From positions 1 through 16,314 of the forward strand of contig MHIZ01000002.1 in assembly GCA_001817765.1 (NCBI GenBank): 16,314 nucleotides of DNA, read 5' to 3'. The position numbers and the translations under genes were made by a program. Below the pieces are notes generated by a model, which saw only the letters and a list, made by a program, of their open reading frames with translations, was not told the DNA's origin and ran no database searches. The DNA comes from Candidatus Colwellbacteria bacterium RIFCSPLOWO2_02_FULL_44_20b. Its GTDB lineage: Bacteria; Patescibacteriota; Minisyncoccia; UBA6257; Colwellbacteraceae. This document shows positions 1 to 7,400 of the stretch, in pieces (the first letter of the stretch is position 1; every line of letters begins with the position of its first letter).

Positions 1-139
1 AAAAATTCTGTTCACCGCGTTCCATCCGAGCGACGGCGCTCTGGCTTGTCTGAAGAGTATGAGCAAGTTCGCCTTGCGTCATATGCCGTTGTTCTCGAAG
101 ATGCGTAATAAGTTTTCCTATCTTTAGTTGTTCGTTCAT
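1..139 (-). CDS. Xre-type helix-turn-helix protein, N-terminus only (possible HTH-MurA fusion)
   Basis: Reading the minus strand from the ATG at 139-137 gives 46 codons that run off the left edge. The peptide contains a classic Xre/Cro HTH: an IGKLITHLREQR helix, then MTQGELAHTL, then the recognition-helix region SQSAVARMERGEQNF. The frame is open throughout. No Shine-Dalgarno site precedes the ATG. From memory, an HTH of this type ending in a SQSAVARME-like motif is found fused to the N-terminus of MurA (UDP-GlcNAc enolpyruvyl transferase) in many Parcubacteria. A MurA fusion would suit the adjacent wall-synthesis operon, but nothing of the MurA domain lies inside the window, so that part is inference. 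It could equally be a free-standing regulator. The gene is divergent from mreB1 and shares a 208-nt intergenic region holding a perfect palindrome. Confidence 0.8.
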   Translation of the reverse strand, partial: MNEQLKIGKLITHLREQRHMTQGELAHTLQTSQSAVARMERGEQNF

Positions 140-185
140 AGAGGGGGTTGGTTAATGATAATAAAGGAAGAGGAACGGTTAATGA

Positions 186-212
186 AGTATATCATATATG
201 ATATAACATCAA
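186..212 (-). promoter_or_regulatory. Putative promoter of the HTH gene
   Basis: On the minus strand there is a TTGATG (-35, 212-207) and a TATACT (-10, 191-186) separated by 15 nt. The spacing is short of optimal. It would start transcription near 179 and give a leader of about 40 nt before the ATG at 139. The spacer is occupied by the 18-bp palindrome at 188-205, which is the position expected for a repressor site. Confidence 0.35.
188..205. promoter_or_regulatory. Perfect 18-bp palindrome, candidate operator
   Basis: TATATCATATATGATATA reads the same on both strands with no mismatch. It lies between two divergent genes, one of which encodes an Xre-type DNA-binding domain, and it overlaps the putative -10/spacer of that gene's promoter. 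Autoregulation by the HTH protein is the simplest reading. An AT-rich palindrome can also occur by chance, so the regulatory role is an inference. Confidence 0.45.
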
Positions 213-267
213 GCACCAACTTATCCCCAGAAATTAAATAACTGAATCATTGAAAATTAACTGAAAA

Positions 268-336
268 TTGATGCTTGAAAATTTAAAATTATGATATTCT
301 TCCTTTTTGACATCGTCCCCCAAAGCCCCCTACAAT
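268..336 (+). promoter_or_regulatory. Promoter(s) of the mreB1-led operon
   Basis: The better match is TTGACA at 307-312, an 18-nt spacer and TACAAT at 331-336. It would place the transcription start at about 342-344, only a few bases before the mreB1 ATG at 348. A second possible promoter lies upstream: TTGATG at 268-273, a 16-nt spacer and TATGAT at 290-295, giving a leader of about 45 nt. No other good promoter is visible until after mrdA, so these probably drive the whole mreB1-mrdA run. Confidence 0.6.
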
Positions 337-347
337 AACACGTACGA

Positions 348-1358
348 ATGTTTATACGACGCATTGGAATCGATCTTGGAACAACGAATACAGTCGTCTT
401 TCTCCCTGGGAAAGGCTTTATTATTAACGAGCCTACAATCGTAGCGCTGAGCCTGCCTGATAATAACGTACTGGCTGTAGGAAAAGACGCGAAAGAAATG
501 ATAGGCCGAACCCCCGGCGACATTGCCGCCTACCGTCCGTTAAAAGACGGTGTTATCGCCGATTACTATATTACAAAGGCGATGCTCCGCTATTTTATCC
601 AAAAAGCGGTCGGCTCAATGAATATAGTCCGTCCCGACGTCGTAATTTCGGTTCCGGCAGGCATTACTCCCACCGAACGTCGCGCCGTCTTAAACGCGGC
701 AAAAGAAGCCGGCGCGAAAAACGCCTACGTTGTCCGTGAGCCAATCCTTGCCGCTTTAGGAGCCGGAATTCCAATCAATGCCTATTCCGGCAATATGGTT
801 GTAAATATCGGCGGCGGTACGGTTGAGGTTGCTGTAATCTCCTTGGGCGGTATTGTCTGCTGGTCAAGTCTCCGCGTCGCCGGCAATAAGTTCGATCAGG
901 CGATCATAGAGTACATAAAGAAAAAATATTCTCTTTCAATCGGTGAACAAACAGCTGAGGCCGCGAAAATCAGTGCCGGCTCCGCGCTTCCGCTCAAGGA
1001 AAAGATAGAATTCCAAATTCGCGGCCGGGACTATGTAAGCGGCTTGCCAAAGGACATTATTATAAACTCGAATGAAATCGCCGAAGCGCTCAATCCGCAT
1101 CTTATGGAAATGGTTTCCTCAGTTCAGACTGTTTTCAATGAAACGCCCCCCGAATTGGTCGCCGACATTATGGAAAAAGGAATTATCTTAAGCGGCGGCG
1201 GAGCAAATCTAAGAAATATTGACGAGTTTCTAAAACGTATCCTGGGAGTTGCGACCTATGTTGCCGAGGATCCAATCCTATGCGTGGCAAAAGGCTCAGG
1301 CATCATTCTTGATCACCTCGATGTATATAAACGAACATTGTTAAACAAACGCGAATAA
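348..1358 (+). CDS. mreB: MreB-family actin-like protein, paralogue 1 (divergent)
   Basis: This 336-residue protein has the MreB fold and the length of the family. The phosphate-1 loop is GIDLGTTNTVVF near residue 8, the connecting segment is REPILAALGAG with the likely catalytic Glu at residue 131, and the C-terminal adenosine motif is GIILSGGGANLRNI. MreB normally forms membrane-bound filaments that steer lateral wall synthesis. Here the phosphate-2 loop reads VNIGGGTVEVA: residue 153 is Asn where MreB2 in this window and MreB proteins generally have Asp. That Asp corresponds to actin Asp154, which acts at the nucleotide and metal site, so ATP hydrolysis may be altered. The ATG has no Shine-Dalgarno site and lies a few bases after a consensus-like promoter. 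The gene heads the long operon and its TAA overlaps the holB ATG by one base. It may be a filament partner or regulator of MreB2. Confidence 0.95.
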   Translation: MFIRRIGIDLGTTNTVVFLPGKGFIINEPTIVALSLPDNNVLAVGKDAKEMIGRTPGDIAAYRPLKDGVIADYYITKAMLRYFIQKAVGSMNIVRPDVVISVPAGITPTERRAVLNAAKEAGAKNAYVVREPILAALGAGIPINAYSGNMVVNIGGGTVEVAVISLGGIVCWSSLRVAGNKFDQAIIEYIKKKYSLSIGEQTAEAAKISAGSALPLKEKIEFQIRGRDYVSGLPKDIIINSNEIAEALNPHLMEMVSSVQTVFNETPPELVADIMEKGIILSGGGANLRNIDEFLKRILGVATYVAEDPILCVAKGSGIILDHLDVYKRTLLNKRE

Positions 1359-2191
1359 TGAACGTCATTGGTAATGAAAAAGTATTTGAAGATCTGAAAA
1401 AGCTGGGGGAAAAGAAAAAACTCGGGAACGCGTATATATTTTTTGGTGAGCCATCAGTAGGAAAGCGCCAAGTCGCCGAAGCTCTTGCGCATCACTTTGA
1501 ATCGGGTCACAACGAAGGAGACGGGGAATATCTCGAAGAAACACGGATAATCGAGGCGCGGGAAGAAGAAAGTATCGGTATTGATGCCATACGGGATATT
1601 CGAAATTTTCTCTGGCAGAAACCCATTAAATCAAATTACCGAACAGTCATCATCGACGAAGCTAATCTTTTAACCAGTCAAGCGCAAAACGCAATTCTGA
1701 AAATTGCTGAAGAGCCACCCGCGTACGCGCTTATCATTCTTATTCTCGCAAATCCTGAGGCCTTGCTTCCTACGGTAGTATCCCGTTTCCAAAAAATTTA
1801 TTTCAGCCGCCTGACAGATGAAGCAATCGAAACATTTCTTATAGATCAAATGAAAATGACGAAAGAAAAAGCAAAGGAAATCGCCTCAAAAAGTTTCGGA
1901 CGACCCGGACGCGCCGTTCGTCTCATAAAGGATAAGGCAACGATAAAATACGAAAAAACCGCGGCAATCATCCTCAAAACTCAAAAACCGGAAGTGCCGA
2001 AAGCCTTGTTTGATGGTCAAAAAAATCTCGGACTGCTCGCTGAATCCTTACTAAGCGAGCTCAGAAAAGATACAATCAAGAATGCGGATAAGATAAAATC
2101 ATTACTCGAGCGCTTCCGCGTGGTATACCAATACAACACAAATAAAAGGTTACAATTAGAAACCGCCCTATGGACTACTTCAAAGAAATAG
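1358..2191 (+). CDS. holB: DNA polymerase III delta-prime (clamp-loader) subunit
   Basis: This 277-residue AAA+ protein of the delta-prime/gamma family helps open the sliding clamp during replication. The P-loop GEPSVGKR (residues 30-37) ends in Arg rather than Ser/Thr, as expected for a subunit that does not hydrolyse ATP. The Walker B region is TVIIDEANLL, followed by LKIAEEPP and sensor 1 with ANPEALLPTVVSRFQ, which holds the SRx motif of clamp-loader subunits. No Cys4 zinc module is visible between the P-loop and Walker B, unlike most gamma/tau and delta-prime proteins, so it is a compact version. It starts on the last base of the mreB1 stop codon, and its 3' end overlaps frr by 22 nt, implying translational coupling. 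A minimal DnaX-like protein is the alternative, but the degenerate P-loop favours HolB. Confidence 0.88.
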   Translation: MNVIGNEKVFEDLKKLGEKKKLGNAYIFFGEPSVGKRQVAEALAHHFESGHNEGDGEYLEETRIIEAREEESIGIDAIRDIRNFLWQKPIKSNYRTVIIDEANLLTSQAQNAILKIAEEPPAYALIILILANPEALLPTVVSRFQKIYFSRLTDEAIETFLIDQMKMTKEKAKEIASKSFGRPGRAVRLIKDKATIKYEKTAAIILKTQKPEVPKALFDGQKNLGLLAESLLSELRKDTIKNADKIKSLLERFRVVYQYNTNKRLQLETALWTTSKK

Positions 2192-2703
2192 AAAATAAAG
2201 TAAAACCGCTTGTTGAGTGGTTGAAAAACGAGTTTACAGGAATCAGAACAAACCGTCCCTCGCCGAAACTCCTTGAGAATATCAAGGTTAATTACCTCGG
2301 TCAGGAATTGTTAGTAAAGCAACTCGCCTCAATTACAATCGAACCGCCAAAAACACTCCTTGTAACAAGCTGGGACAAGACCGCTGTAAACGCCATAAGC
2401 AAAGCAATCGAATCCGCTAATCTTGGCGTAAGTACTGCCGTAACTGACCACACAATCAGGGTAAGCCTTCCTGATCTGACTGAAGAGCGCAAAAAGGAAT
2501 TGATAAAGTTGGTGAAATCAATGGCTGAAGAAACGCGTATCAAAATACGCGCCGCCCGAGATTCGGTTAATAAGAAAGTAAAAGAACTCGAAGATGAGGA
2601 TATGGAGTTCAAGGCAAAAGAACAGATTCAAAAAGGAACCGACGCCGCGAATAACGAAATCGAAAGAATCCTCGAAGAGAAAACAAAAGAAATCAACGAA
2701 TAA
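2170..2703 (+). CDS. frr: Ribosome recycling factor
   Basis: This 177-residue protein matches RRF (usual length about 185) along its whole length. It splits post-termination ribosomes together with EF-G. Family signatures are the N-terminal helix segment EFTGIRTNRPSPKLLE, the hinge and small domain with ASITIEPPKTLLVTSWDK, IRVSLPDLTEERKKELIK, and the helix IRAARDSVNKKVK holding the conserved Arg of the ribosome-binding face. It begins inside the end of holB, and its TAA is directly followed by the rseP ATG, so it is tightly coupled to both neighbours. No ribosome binding site precedes the ATG. The frr-rseP-proS order recalls the widespread bacterial frr-uppS-cdsA-dxr-rseP-proS cluster with the three middle genes missing. 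Confidence 0.97.
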   Translation: MDYFKEIENKVKPLVEWLKNEFTGIRTNRPSPKLLENIKVNYLGQELLVKQLASITIEPPKTLLVTSWDKTAVNAISKAIESANLGVSTAVTDHTIRVSLPDLTEERKKELIKLVKSMAEETRIKIRAARDSVNKKVKELEDEDMEFKAKEQIQKGTDAANNEIERILEEKTKEINE

Positions 2704-3744
2704 ATGACTCTGCTTTCAGTTATAATTTTCATCGCCGCTATTTCGATTCTGATCATCGTCCACGAGCTTGGGCATTTTGGCGCCGCTCGTTTTTTTAAAC
2801 TCAAAGTTGAAGAATTCGGCATTGGTTTTCCACCGAGGCTTTTTAAAAAGAAAGGAAAGGAGACGATATATAGTATCAACGCGATTCCTCTAGGAGGATT
2901 TGTCCGTTTGTACGGCGAAGGAGGTCTTGAGAAAGAAGAAATCACAGAACCCGAACGAAGCTTCCGCCACCAAAAAGCCTGGAAACGAGCGATTATTTTG
3001 GCGGCTGGTGTTGTGATGAACTTTATAGTTGGATGGCTACTATTGAGTACTATTTTTATGGTTGGTCTCCCGCAAGCAATGTTTGTGGGTGATGTGAGTC
3101 CCCAAAGTCCGGCCGCCGAAGCGGGTATTAAAAAAGGTGATTTAATCGTTGGCGAGTATAAAAATGCCGAAGCGTTTATTGAATATATCAAGGCAAACGA
3201 AGGAAAAGAACTGACGCTCACAATAAACCGTCATGGCGACACGTTTGAGGTGAAAGCAATTCCGCGCGTGAATCCTCCGGAAGGCGAAGGAAGGCTTGGG
3301 CTTATCCCAATACCAATCGGCGTTGAAAAAGAAGGATCAATTTTCAAAGGTCTTGCCGAAGGAGGAAAAACAGCCATCGGAATGTCGTTTGAGATCGTCA
3401 ACATCTTGGGGGATATTGCGAAGGGTCTTTTCATGGGAAATGTAAAACCGCTCTTCGAAGTTTCCGGTCCCGTCGGCATTATTGGTCTTTTGGGTACGGC
3501 AGGAAGCCTAGGAGGGTTGTACTTACTCCAATTCCTCGCGGTAATCTCTTTAAATCTCGCCGTTTTTAACATTCTTCCTCTCCCGGCGCTCGACGGCGGG
3601 CGTTTACTATTTATTATTATTGAAAAAATAAAAGGCAGTCCGGTTAAACACGTCGTTGAAAATATGGCGAACGCGATCGGGTTTGCCGTGTTGATACTCT
3701 TTATGCTCGTGATTACTATTAAAGATATAACGAACCTCTTTTAA
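2704..3744 (+). CDS. rseP: Site-2 intramembrane zinc metalloprotease RseP
   Basis: This 346-residue protein of the M50B family cleaves membrane-embedded substrates such as anti-sigma factors or signal-peptide remnants. The zinc motif HELGH (residues 20-24) lies in the first transmembrane helix. A single PDZ domain follows at about residues 110-190 (MFVGDVSPQSPAAEAGIKKG). The third zinc ligand is in NILPLPALDGGR, with Asp297. Transmembrane segments are visible near residues 5-22, 100-118, 275-297 and at the C-terminus. One PDZ rather than the two of E. coli RseP is usual in Gram-positive and CPR versions. It starts directly after the frr stop and ends 6 nt before proS. No anti-sigma factor is seen in the window, so its substrate is unknown. 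Confidence 0.96.
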   Translation: MTLLSVIIFIAAISILIIVHELGHFGAARFFKLKVEEFGIGFPPRLFKKKGKETIYSINAIPLGGFVRLYGEGGLEKEEITEPERSFRHQKAWKRAIILAAGVVMNFIVGWLLLSTIFMVGLPQAMFVGDVSPQSPAAEAGIKKGDLIVGEYKNAEAFIEYIKANEGKELTLTINRHGDTFEVKAIPRVNPPEGEGRLGLIPIPIGVEKEGSIFKGLAEGGKTAIGMSFEIVNILGDIAKGLFMGNVKPLFEVSGPVGIIGLLGTAGSLGGLYLLQFLAVISLNLAVFNILPLPALDGGRLLFIIIEKIKGSPVKHVVENMANAIGFAVLILFMLVITIKDITNLF

Positions 3745-3750
3745 CGCACT

Positions 3751-5181
3751 ATGATTCAAGAGAAAAAACATCTTCCCAAGCGTTCTGAGGATTTCTCAGA
3801 ATGGTACAATCGCGTCGTCTTATTCTCAGAACTCGCTGATTACGGCCCAGCCAAAGGTACAATGATTTTCCGTCCCTACGGCTATGGTATCTGGGAAGAA
3901 ATTCAAAAGGCGATGGATAAAGAAATCAAAGCCCGTGGCGTTCAAAATGCCTACTTTCCGCTCTTTATTCCGGAGTCGCTCTTAAAAAAAGAAAAAGAAC
4001 ACGTTGAAGGGTTTTCTCCGGAACTTGCGGTTGTAACAATCGGCGGCGGTGAAGAGCTTAAAGAAAAACTCATTGTTCGCCCGACAAGCGAAACGATTAT
4101 GTACGAAGCCTACGCTCGCTGGGTACAATCCTGGCGCGATTTGCCTCTCCTTATTAATCAATGGAACAATGTTGTTCGTTGGGAAAAGCGCACCTACCTG
4201 TTTTTACGGACAAGTGAATTTTTGTGGCAAGAAGGACATACGGCGCACGCGACCCACGAAGAAGCATGGGAAATGGTTGAATGGGCAATTCAGATGTACG
4301 CGAAGATCTACCGTGACTATTTTGCGATGCCCGGATATATAGGTAGGAAATCAGAATCGGAAAAATTCGCGGGTGCCGATACGACATTAACCTATGAAGC
4401 ATTGATGCCGGAGGGAAAAGCTCTCCAAAGTTGTACCTCGCACGACCTGGGGCAAAATTTCGCAAGGGCGTTTGGTATAAAATTTCTCGACAAAGAAGGC
4501 AAGTCGCAATACGTTTTTCAGACAAGTTGGGGACTCTCGACTCGTTCAATTGGAGGCCTTGTAATGCTTCATGGAGATGACGGTGGATTGCGTCTGCCCC
4601 CACGCTTGGCGCCGATTCAAGTCGTTATTATTCCGGTGAAAGTCGAGCCCGCTCTTATAAAAGAAGCAAAAAGATTCGAGAAAGAACTTATAGAAGAAGG
4701 CGTACGCGTGAAGTGTGACGATCGCGAAGGCGAATCACTCGGTTTCAGAATTAATAAATGGGAATTAAAAGGCGTACCGATTCGCGTTGAAATCGGAGGC
4801 GAGGAAATCAAAAAGAAAGAGTTGACGTTTGTCCGAAGAGACACGGGAGAAAAGCAAAAAGTGAAAGCAAAAGAGGGGGCAAAGAGTATCGTGAAACTTC
4901 TTGACCAAATTCAGAAAAAGATGCTTACTGAAGCGGAAGCAGCGCTCAAAAAAAACACGCAAAACGCCGCTTCATACGAGGAGTTTAAGACCATAATGGA
5001 GAAAGAAAAGGGCTTTATCCGAGCCTTCTGGTGTGAAGACAAAGCCTGTGAAGCCAAGATAAAAGAAGAAACAAAGGCGACAACTCGGTGTCTCCCACTC
5101 GATGCGAAAAAAGAAAAGGGAAAATGCGTGTACTGCGGTAAAACCGCTTCATACCAATGGCTCTTTGCGCAAGCATACTGA
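3751..5181 (+). CDS. proS: Prolyl-tRNA synthetase, archaeal/eukaryote-like short form
   Basis: This 476-residue class II aminoacyl-tRNA synthetase charges tRNA-Pro. Motif 2 is RTSEFLWQEGHTAH (residues 153-166), and motif 3 is VMLHGDDGGLRLPPRLAP starting at residue 271, with the class II Arg at 285. There is no large editing insertion between motifs 2 and 3. The anticodon-binding domain starts near 290 (QVVIIPVKV). The C-terminus carries a zinc-binding domain with Cys428, Cys433, Cys447, Cys459 and Cys462, and ends in Tyr. These traits mark the ProS type 3 found in archaea, eukaryotes and some bacteria, rather than the long bacterial type with an INS editing domain. It starts 6 nt after rseP without a ribosome binding site and is followed by mreB2 after 9 nt. 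Confidence 0.97.
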   Translation: MIQEKKHLPKRSEDFSEWYNRVVLFSELADYGPAKGTMIFRPYGYGIWEEIQKAMDKEIKARGVQNAYFPLFIPESLLKKEKEHVEGFSPELAVVTIGGGEELKEKLIVRPTSETIMYEAYARWVQSWRDLPLLINQWNNVVRWEKRTYLFLRTSEFLWQEGHTAHATHEEAWEMVEWAIQMYAKIYRDYFAMPGYIGRKSESEKFAGADTTLTYEALMPEGKALQSCTSHDLGQNFARAFGIKFLDKEGKSQYVFQTSWGLSTRSIGGLVMLHGDDGGLRLPPRLAPIQVVIIPVKVEPALIKEAKRFEKELIEEGVRVKCDDREGESLGFRINKWELKGVPIRVEIGGEEIKKKELTFVRRDTGEKQKVKAKEGAKSIVKLLDQIQKKMLTEAEAALKKNTQNAASYEEFKTIMEKEKGFIRAFWCEDKACEAKIKEETKATTRCLPLDAKKEKGKCVYCGKTASYQWLFAQAY

Positions 5182-5190
5182 TAAATATCG

Positions 5191-6237
5191 ATGAATTTTC
5201 TAACTGGATTCTCAAAATCAATTGGGATAGATCTCGGCACGGCAAATTCCCTTTTCTATCTTAAGGGTAAAGGTATTGTCGTAAACGAACCGACCTTTGT
5301 GGCGATTAATAACCGCACCGGCCAGATTCTTGCCATTGGTTCCGAGGCAAAGAAAATGATGGATCGGACGCCATCGCACATAAACGTTGTCCGTCCTCTG
5401 ACCTACGGCGTTATTTCAGATTTCGAAACAGCCGAAGAGATCTTGAAGCACTACTTCAGAAAAGTGAACGACAATGGGATTTTTTCGCGATACAAACTCG
5501 CCGCGATTAGCGTCCCGAGCGACCTGACTGAAGTTGAACGAAAGTCCGTGGAAGATGCGGTGCTCGAAGCCGGTGCCGCCAAGGCGTACCTCATCGAAGA
5601 GCCAATCGCCGCGGCGCTTGGCGCCGGTCTTCCGATTGATGAAGCGGCCGCCAATATGATTATCGATATCGGCGGCGGCACGACTGAAATCGCTATTATT
5701 TCAATCGGTGGCATTGTTATATCAAAAAGCTTAAAGATAGCCGGCGACAAACTGAATGAAGATATCGTTAAATTCGTGCGTGAAGAGTTCAAGCTCGCGA
5801 TCGGTGAGTCAACCGCTGAAAATTTGAAAATCTCAATCGGAAGTGCTCTTCCGAATGATGAAAAACTTGAAATGGCAATCCGTGGCAAAGACCTTGTATC
5901 CGGTCTGCCAAAAGAAGTGGTTGTAAAAAATAATCAAATTCGCCTCGCGACCGCGAAATCACTCCACATAATAACGCAAGCAATTCGGGATCTTGTGGAA
6001 GAGGCTCCAGCTGAACTCGTTGGCGATATCTCTCGTCGCGGTGTGTATCTCTGTGGTGGTGGAAGTTTGCTTCGCGGCCTCGATAAATATATAGAAAAAG
6101 AAATTGGCTCCGAGACATTTCTCGTTGATGATCCGTTAACCTGCGTTGTTCGCGGTCTTGGAAAAATTGTCGAAGATTTCCCAAAGTATGCGCACATCCT
6201 CGCGAACCAAGAAAAACCCCGCCAAATAAACGCGTAA
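5191..6237 (+). CDS. mreB: Rod-shape determining protein MreB, canonical paralogue
   Basis: This 348-residue actin homologue is the conventional MreB of the region, directly followed by mreC, mreD and mrdA. The phosphate-1 loop is GIDLGTANSLFYL, the catalytic-side motif is LIEEPIAAALGAG with Glu137, and the phosphate-2 loop is IDIGGGTTEIAI with Asp159 intact. The adenosine motif is GVYLCGGGSLLRGL. The N-terminal MNFLTGFSKS could be a short amphipathic membrane anchor. It should polymerise on the inner membrane face and guide PBP2-type synthases. Compared with MreB1 at 348-1358, all nucleotide-site residues I can identify are canonical. No ribosome binding site precedes the ATG. The 4-nt gap to mreC suggests coupling. 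Confidence 0.97.
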   Translation: MNFLTGFSKSIGIDLGTANSLFYLKGKGIVVNEPTFVAINNRTGQILAIGSEAKKMMDRTPSHINVVRPLTYGVISDFETAEEILKHYFRKVNDNGIFSRYKLAAISVPSDLTEVERKSVEDAVLEAGAAKAYLIEEPIAAALGAGLPIDEAAANMIIDIGGGTTEIAIISIGGIVISKSLKIAGDKLNEDIVKFVREEFKLAIGESTAENLKISIGSALPNDEKLEMAIRGKDLVSGLPKEVVVKNNQIRLATAKSLHIITQAIRDLVEEAPAELVGDISRRGVYLCGGGSLLRGLDKYIEKEIGSETFLVDDPLTCVVRGLGKIVEDFPKYAHILANQEKPRQINA

Positions 6238-6241
6238 ACGA

Positions 6242-6943
6242 ATGAACAAAGCTCCCTATCTTATTGTTATCACACTCCTTATTGTACTTGTCACAAACAA
6301 TAACTTTGTTCTTGATATAAGAAACTTGTTTGCCGCGGGATTATCGAATGTTGTGAGTTACGTGGGAAGCGGCTCCGAGCTCAAGGAAGAAATCGTGAAA
6401 CTCAAAATCGAAAAAGAAAATCTACAAGCTCGGATTTTCGAAATAACAGTAAATCCAAACGCAAGTCAAAGTAAACGCCGTCTTCTGGAGGCAAAAGTAT
6501 ATTCGTCCTATCCCTTAAACACAAAATCCGAAATAACAATCGCGGGAGGTGAAGACAAAGGGTTGAAAGTAGATATGCCGGTTGTGCTCGAGAGCAACAT
6601 CTTGATAGGCAAGATAAAACAAGTGTTTCCGGACACAAGCGTTGTAACGACTATCTTTGATCCAAAGTTTGAAATTTCAGCTCGAATAGGAGTGAAAGAA
6701 ATCGACGCGCTTTTTAAAGGAGGCGTTGAGCCGAAGGTAGAGCTTATTGCCCGCGACGCGCTCGTAAACTCTGGAGAAATCGTGGCCGCCGCTTCAAGTG
6801 ATTTTCCCTACGCCCTGAAACTTGGAGAGGTGGAAATCATTGAAGGAAGCGGAGGTCCTTTTAGGTCAGGTCTCGTAAAACCCTCGTACACCATAGGCGA
6901 CTTAAGAGAAGTAATGGTGATAACGGATTTCGAGACTGAATAG
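6242..6943 (+). CDS. mreC: Rod-shape determining protein MreC
   Basis: This 233-residue protein has MreC architecture: a short cytoplasmic start, one transmembrane helix at about residues 5-20 (YLIVITLLIVLV), a coiled coil at about 46-68 (ELKEEIVKLKIEKENLQ), and a beta-rich extracytoplasmic domain with AGGEDKGLKVDMPVV and ILIGKIKQVFPDTSVV, both typical of the family. MreC links MreB filaments inside the cell to PBP2 outside. It is somewhat shorter than the usual 260-300 residues. It sits 4 nt after mreB2 and 1 nt before mreD, with no ribosome binding site. Confidence 0.93.
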   Translation: MNKAPYLIVITLLIVLVTNNNFVLDIRNLFAAGLSNVVSYVGSGSELKEEIVKLKIEKENLQARIFEITVNPNASQSKRRLLEAKVYSSYPLNTKSEITIAGGEDKGLKVDMPVVLESNILIGKIKQVFPDTSVVTTIFDPKFEISARIGVKEIDALFKGGVEPKVELIARDALVNSGEIVAAASSDFPYALKLGEVEIIEGSGGPFRSGLVKPSYTIGDLREVMVITDFETE

Positions 6944-6944
6944 T

Positions 6945-7400
6945 ATGTTTCTTCTTAGAGTAATTATTGTGATAGCCGCGTCGCTTGTTCAAATAAGCCC
7001 GTGGTTTGAAGTTGGCGGTATAAAACCAAACCTTATTCTTGTAGTTGCGGTAAGTCTTGTTGTTTTTGAACAGGAACTTTGGAAAAAAATAACCGTAGTC
7101 CTTTTAGCTGCTATAATTCTCAAAGCCGGCCCTACGTTCGAAATCACAACGATTATTTTTGTACTCGGCGTGTTAACAAGTATTCTGCTCAGCGATTATT
7201 TCCGCTTCGAACGGGAAGCGGCAATCGGAGGAGCGGTTCTTATAACAATGCTCGCTCTAAACCTTACAAACGGCTTTTCATTTATAATCGCCGAAAGAAC
7301 CGTTGTCCTGATCGAACTAGTGTATACAACTGCGCTCGGATTCGTTATTGTTCCTCTGAGCAAGTTGTTATATGAAAAAGGTAAGTCATCAAAATCTTGA
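6945..7400 (+). CDS. mreD: Rod-shape determining protein MreD
   Basis: This 151-residue, strongly hydrophobic protein has about five transmembrane segments, and the early SPWFEVGGIKPNLILVVAVS matches the MreD pattern of a first helix followed by a P-x-L segment. Identification relies on hydropathy and on its place between mreC and mrdA, since MreD is poorly conserved. It is an integral membrane partner of MreC and PBP2. Its 3' end overlaps mrdA by 29 nt, so the two are probably translated together. It ends in TGA, showing that TGA is a stop codon here. Confidence 0.88.
   Translation: MFLLRVIIVIAASLVQISPWFEVGGIKPNLILVVAVSLVVFEQELWKKITVVLLAAIILKAGPTFEITTIIFVLGVLTSILLSDYFRFEREAAIGGAVLITMLALNLTNGFSFIIAERTVVLIELVYTTALGFVIVPLSKLLYEKGKSSKS

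Noticed and set aside
2628..3221. A 197-codon minus-strand open frame over rseP, and similar long antisense frames over proS and mrdA
   Set aside because: They lie opposite well-supported genes, have Ser/Pro/Arg-rich low-complexity translations and no start signals. They are shadows of the + strand coding bias.
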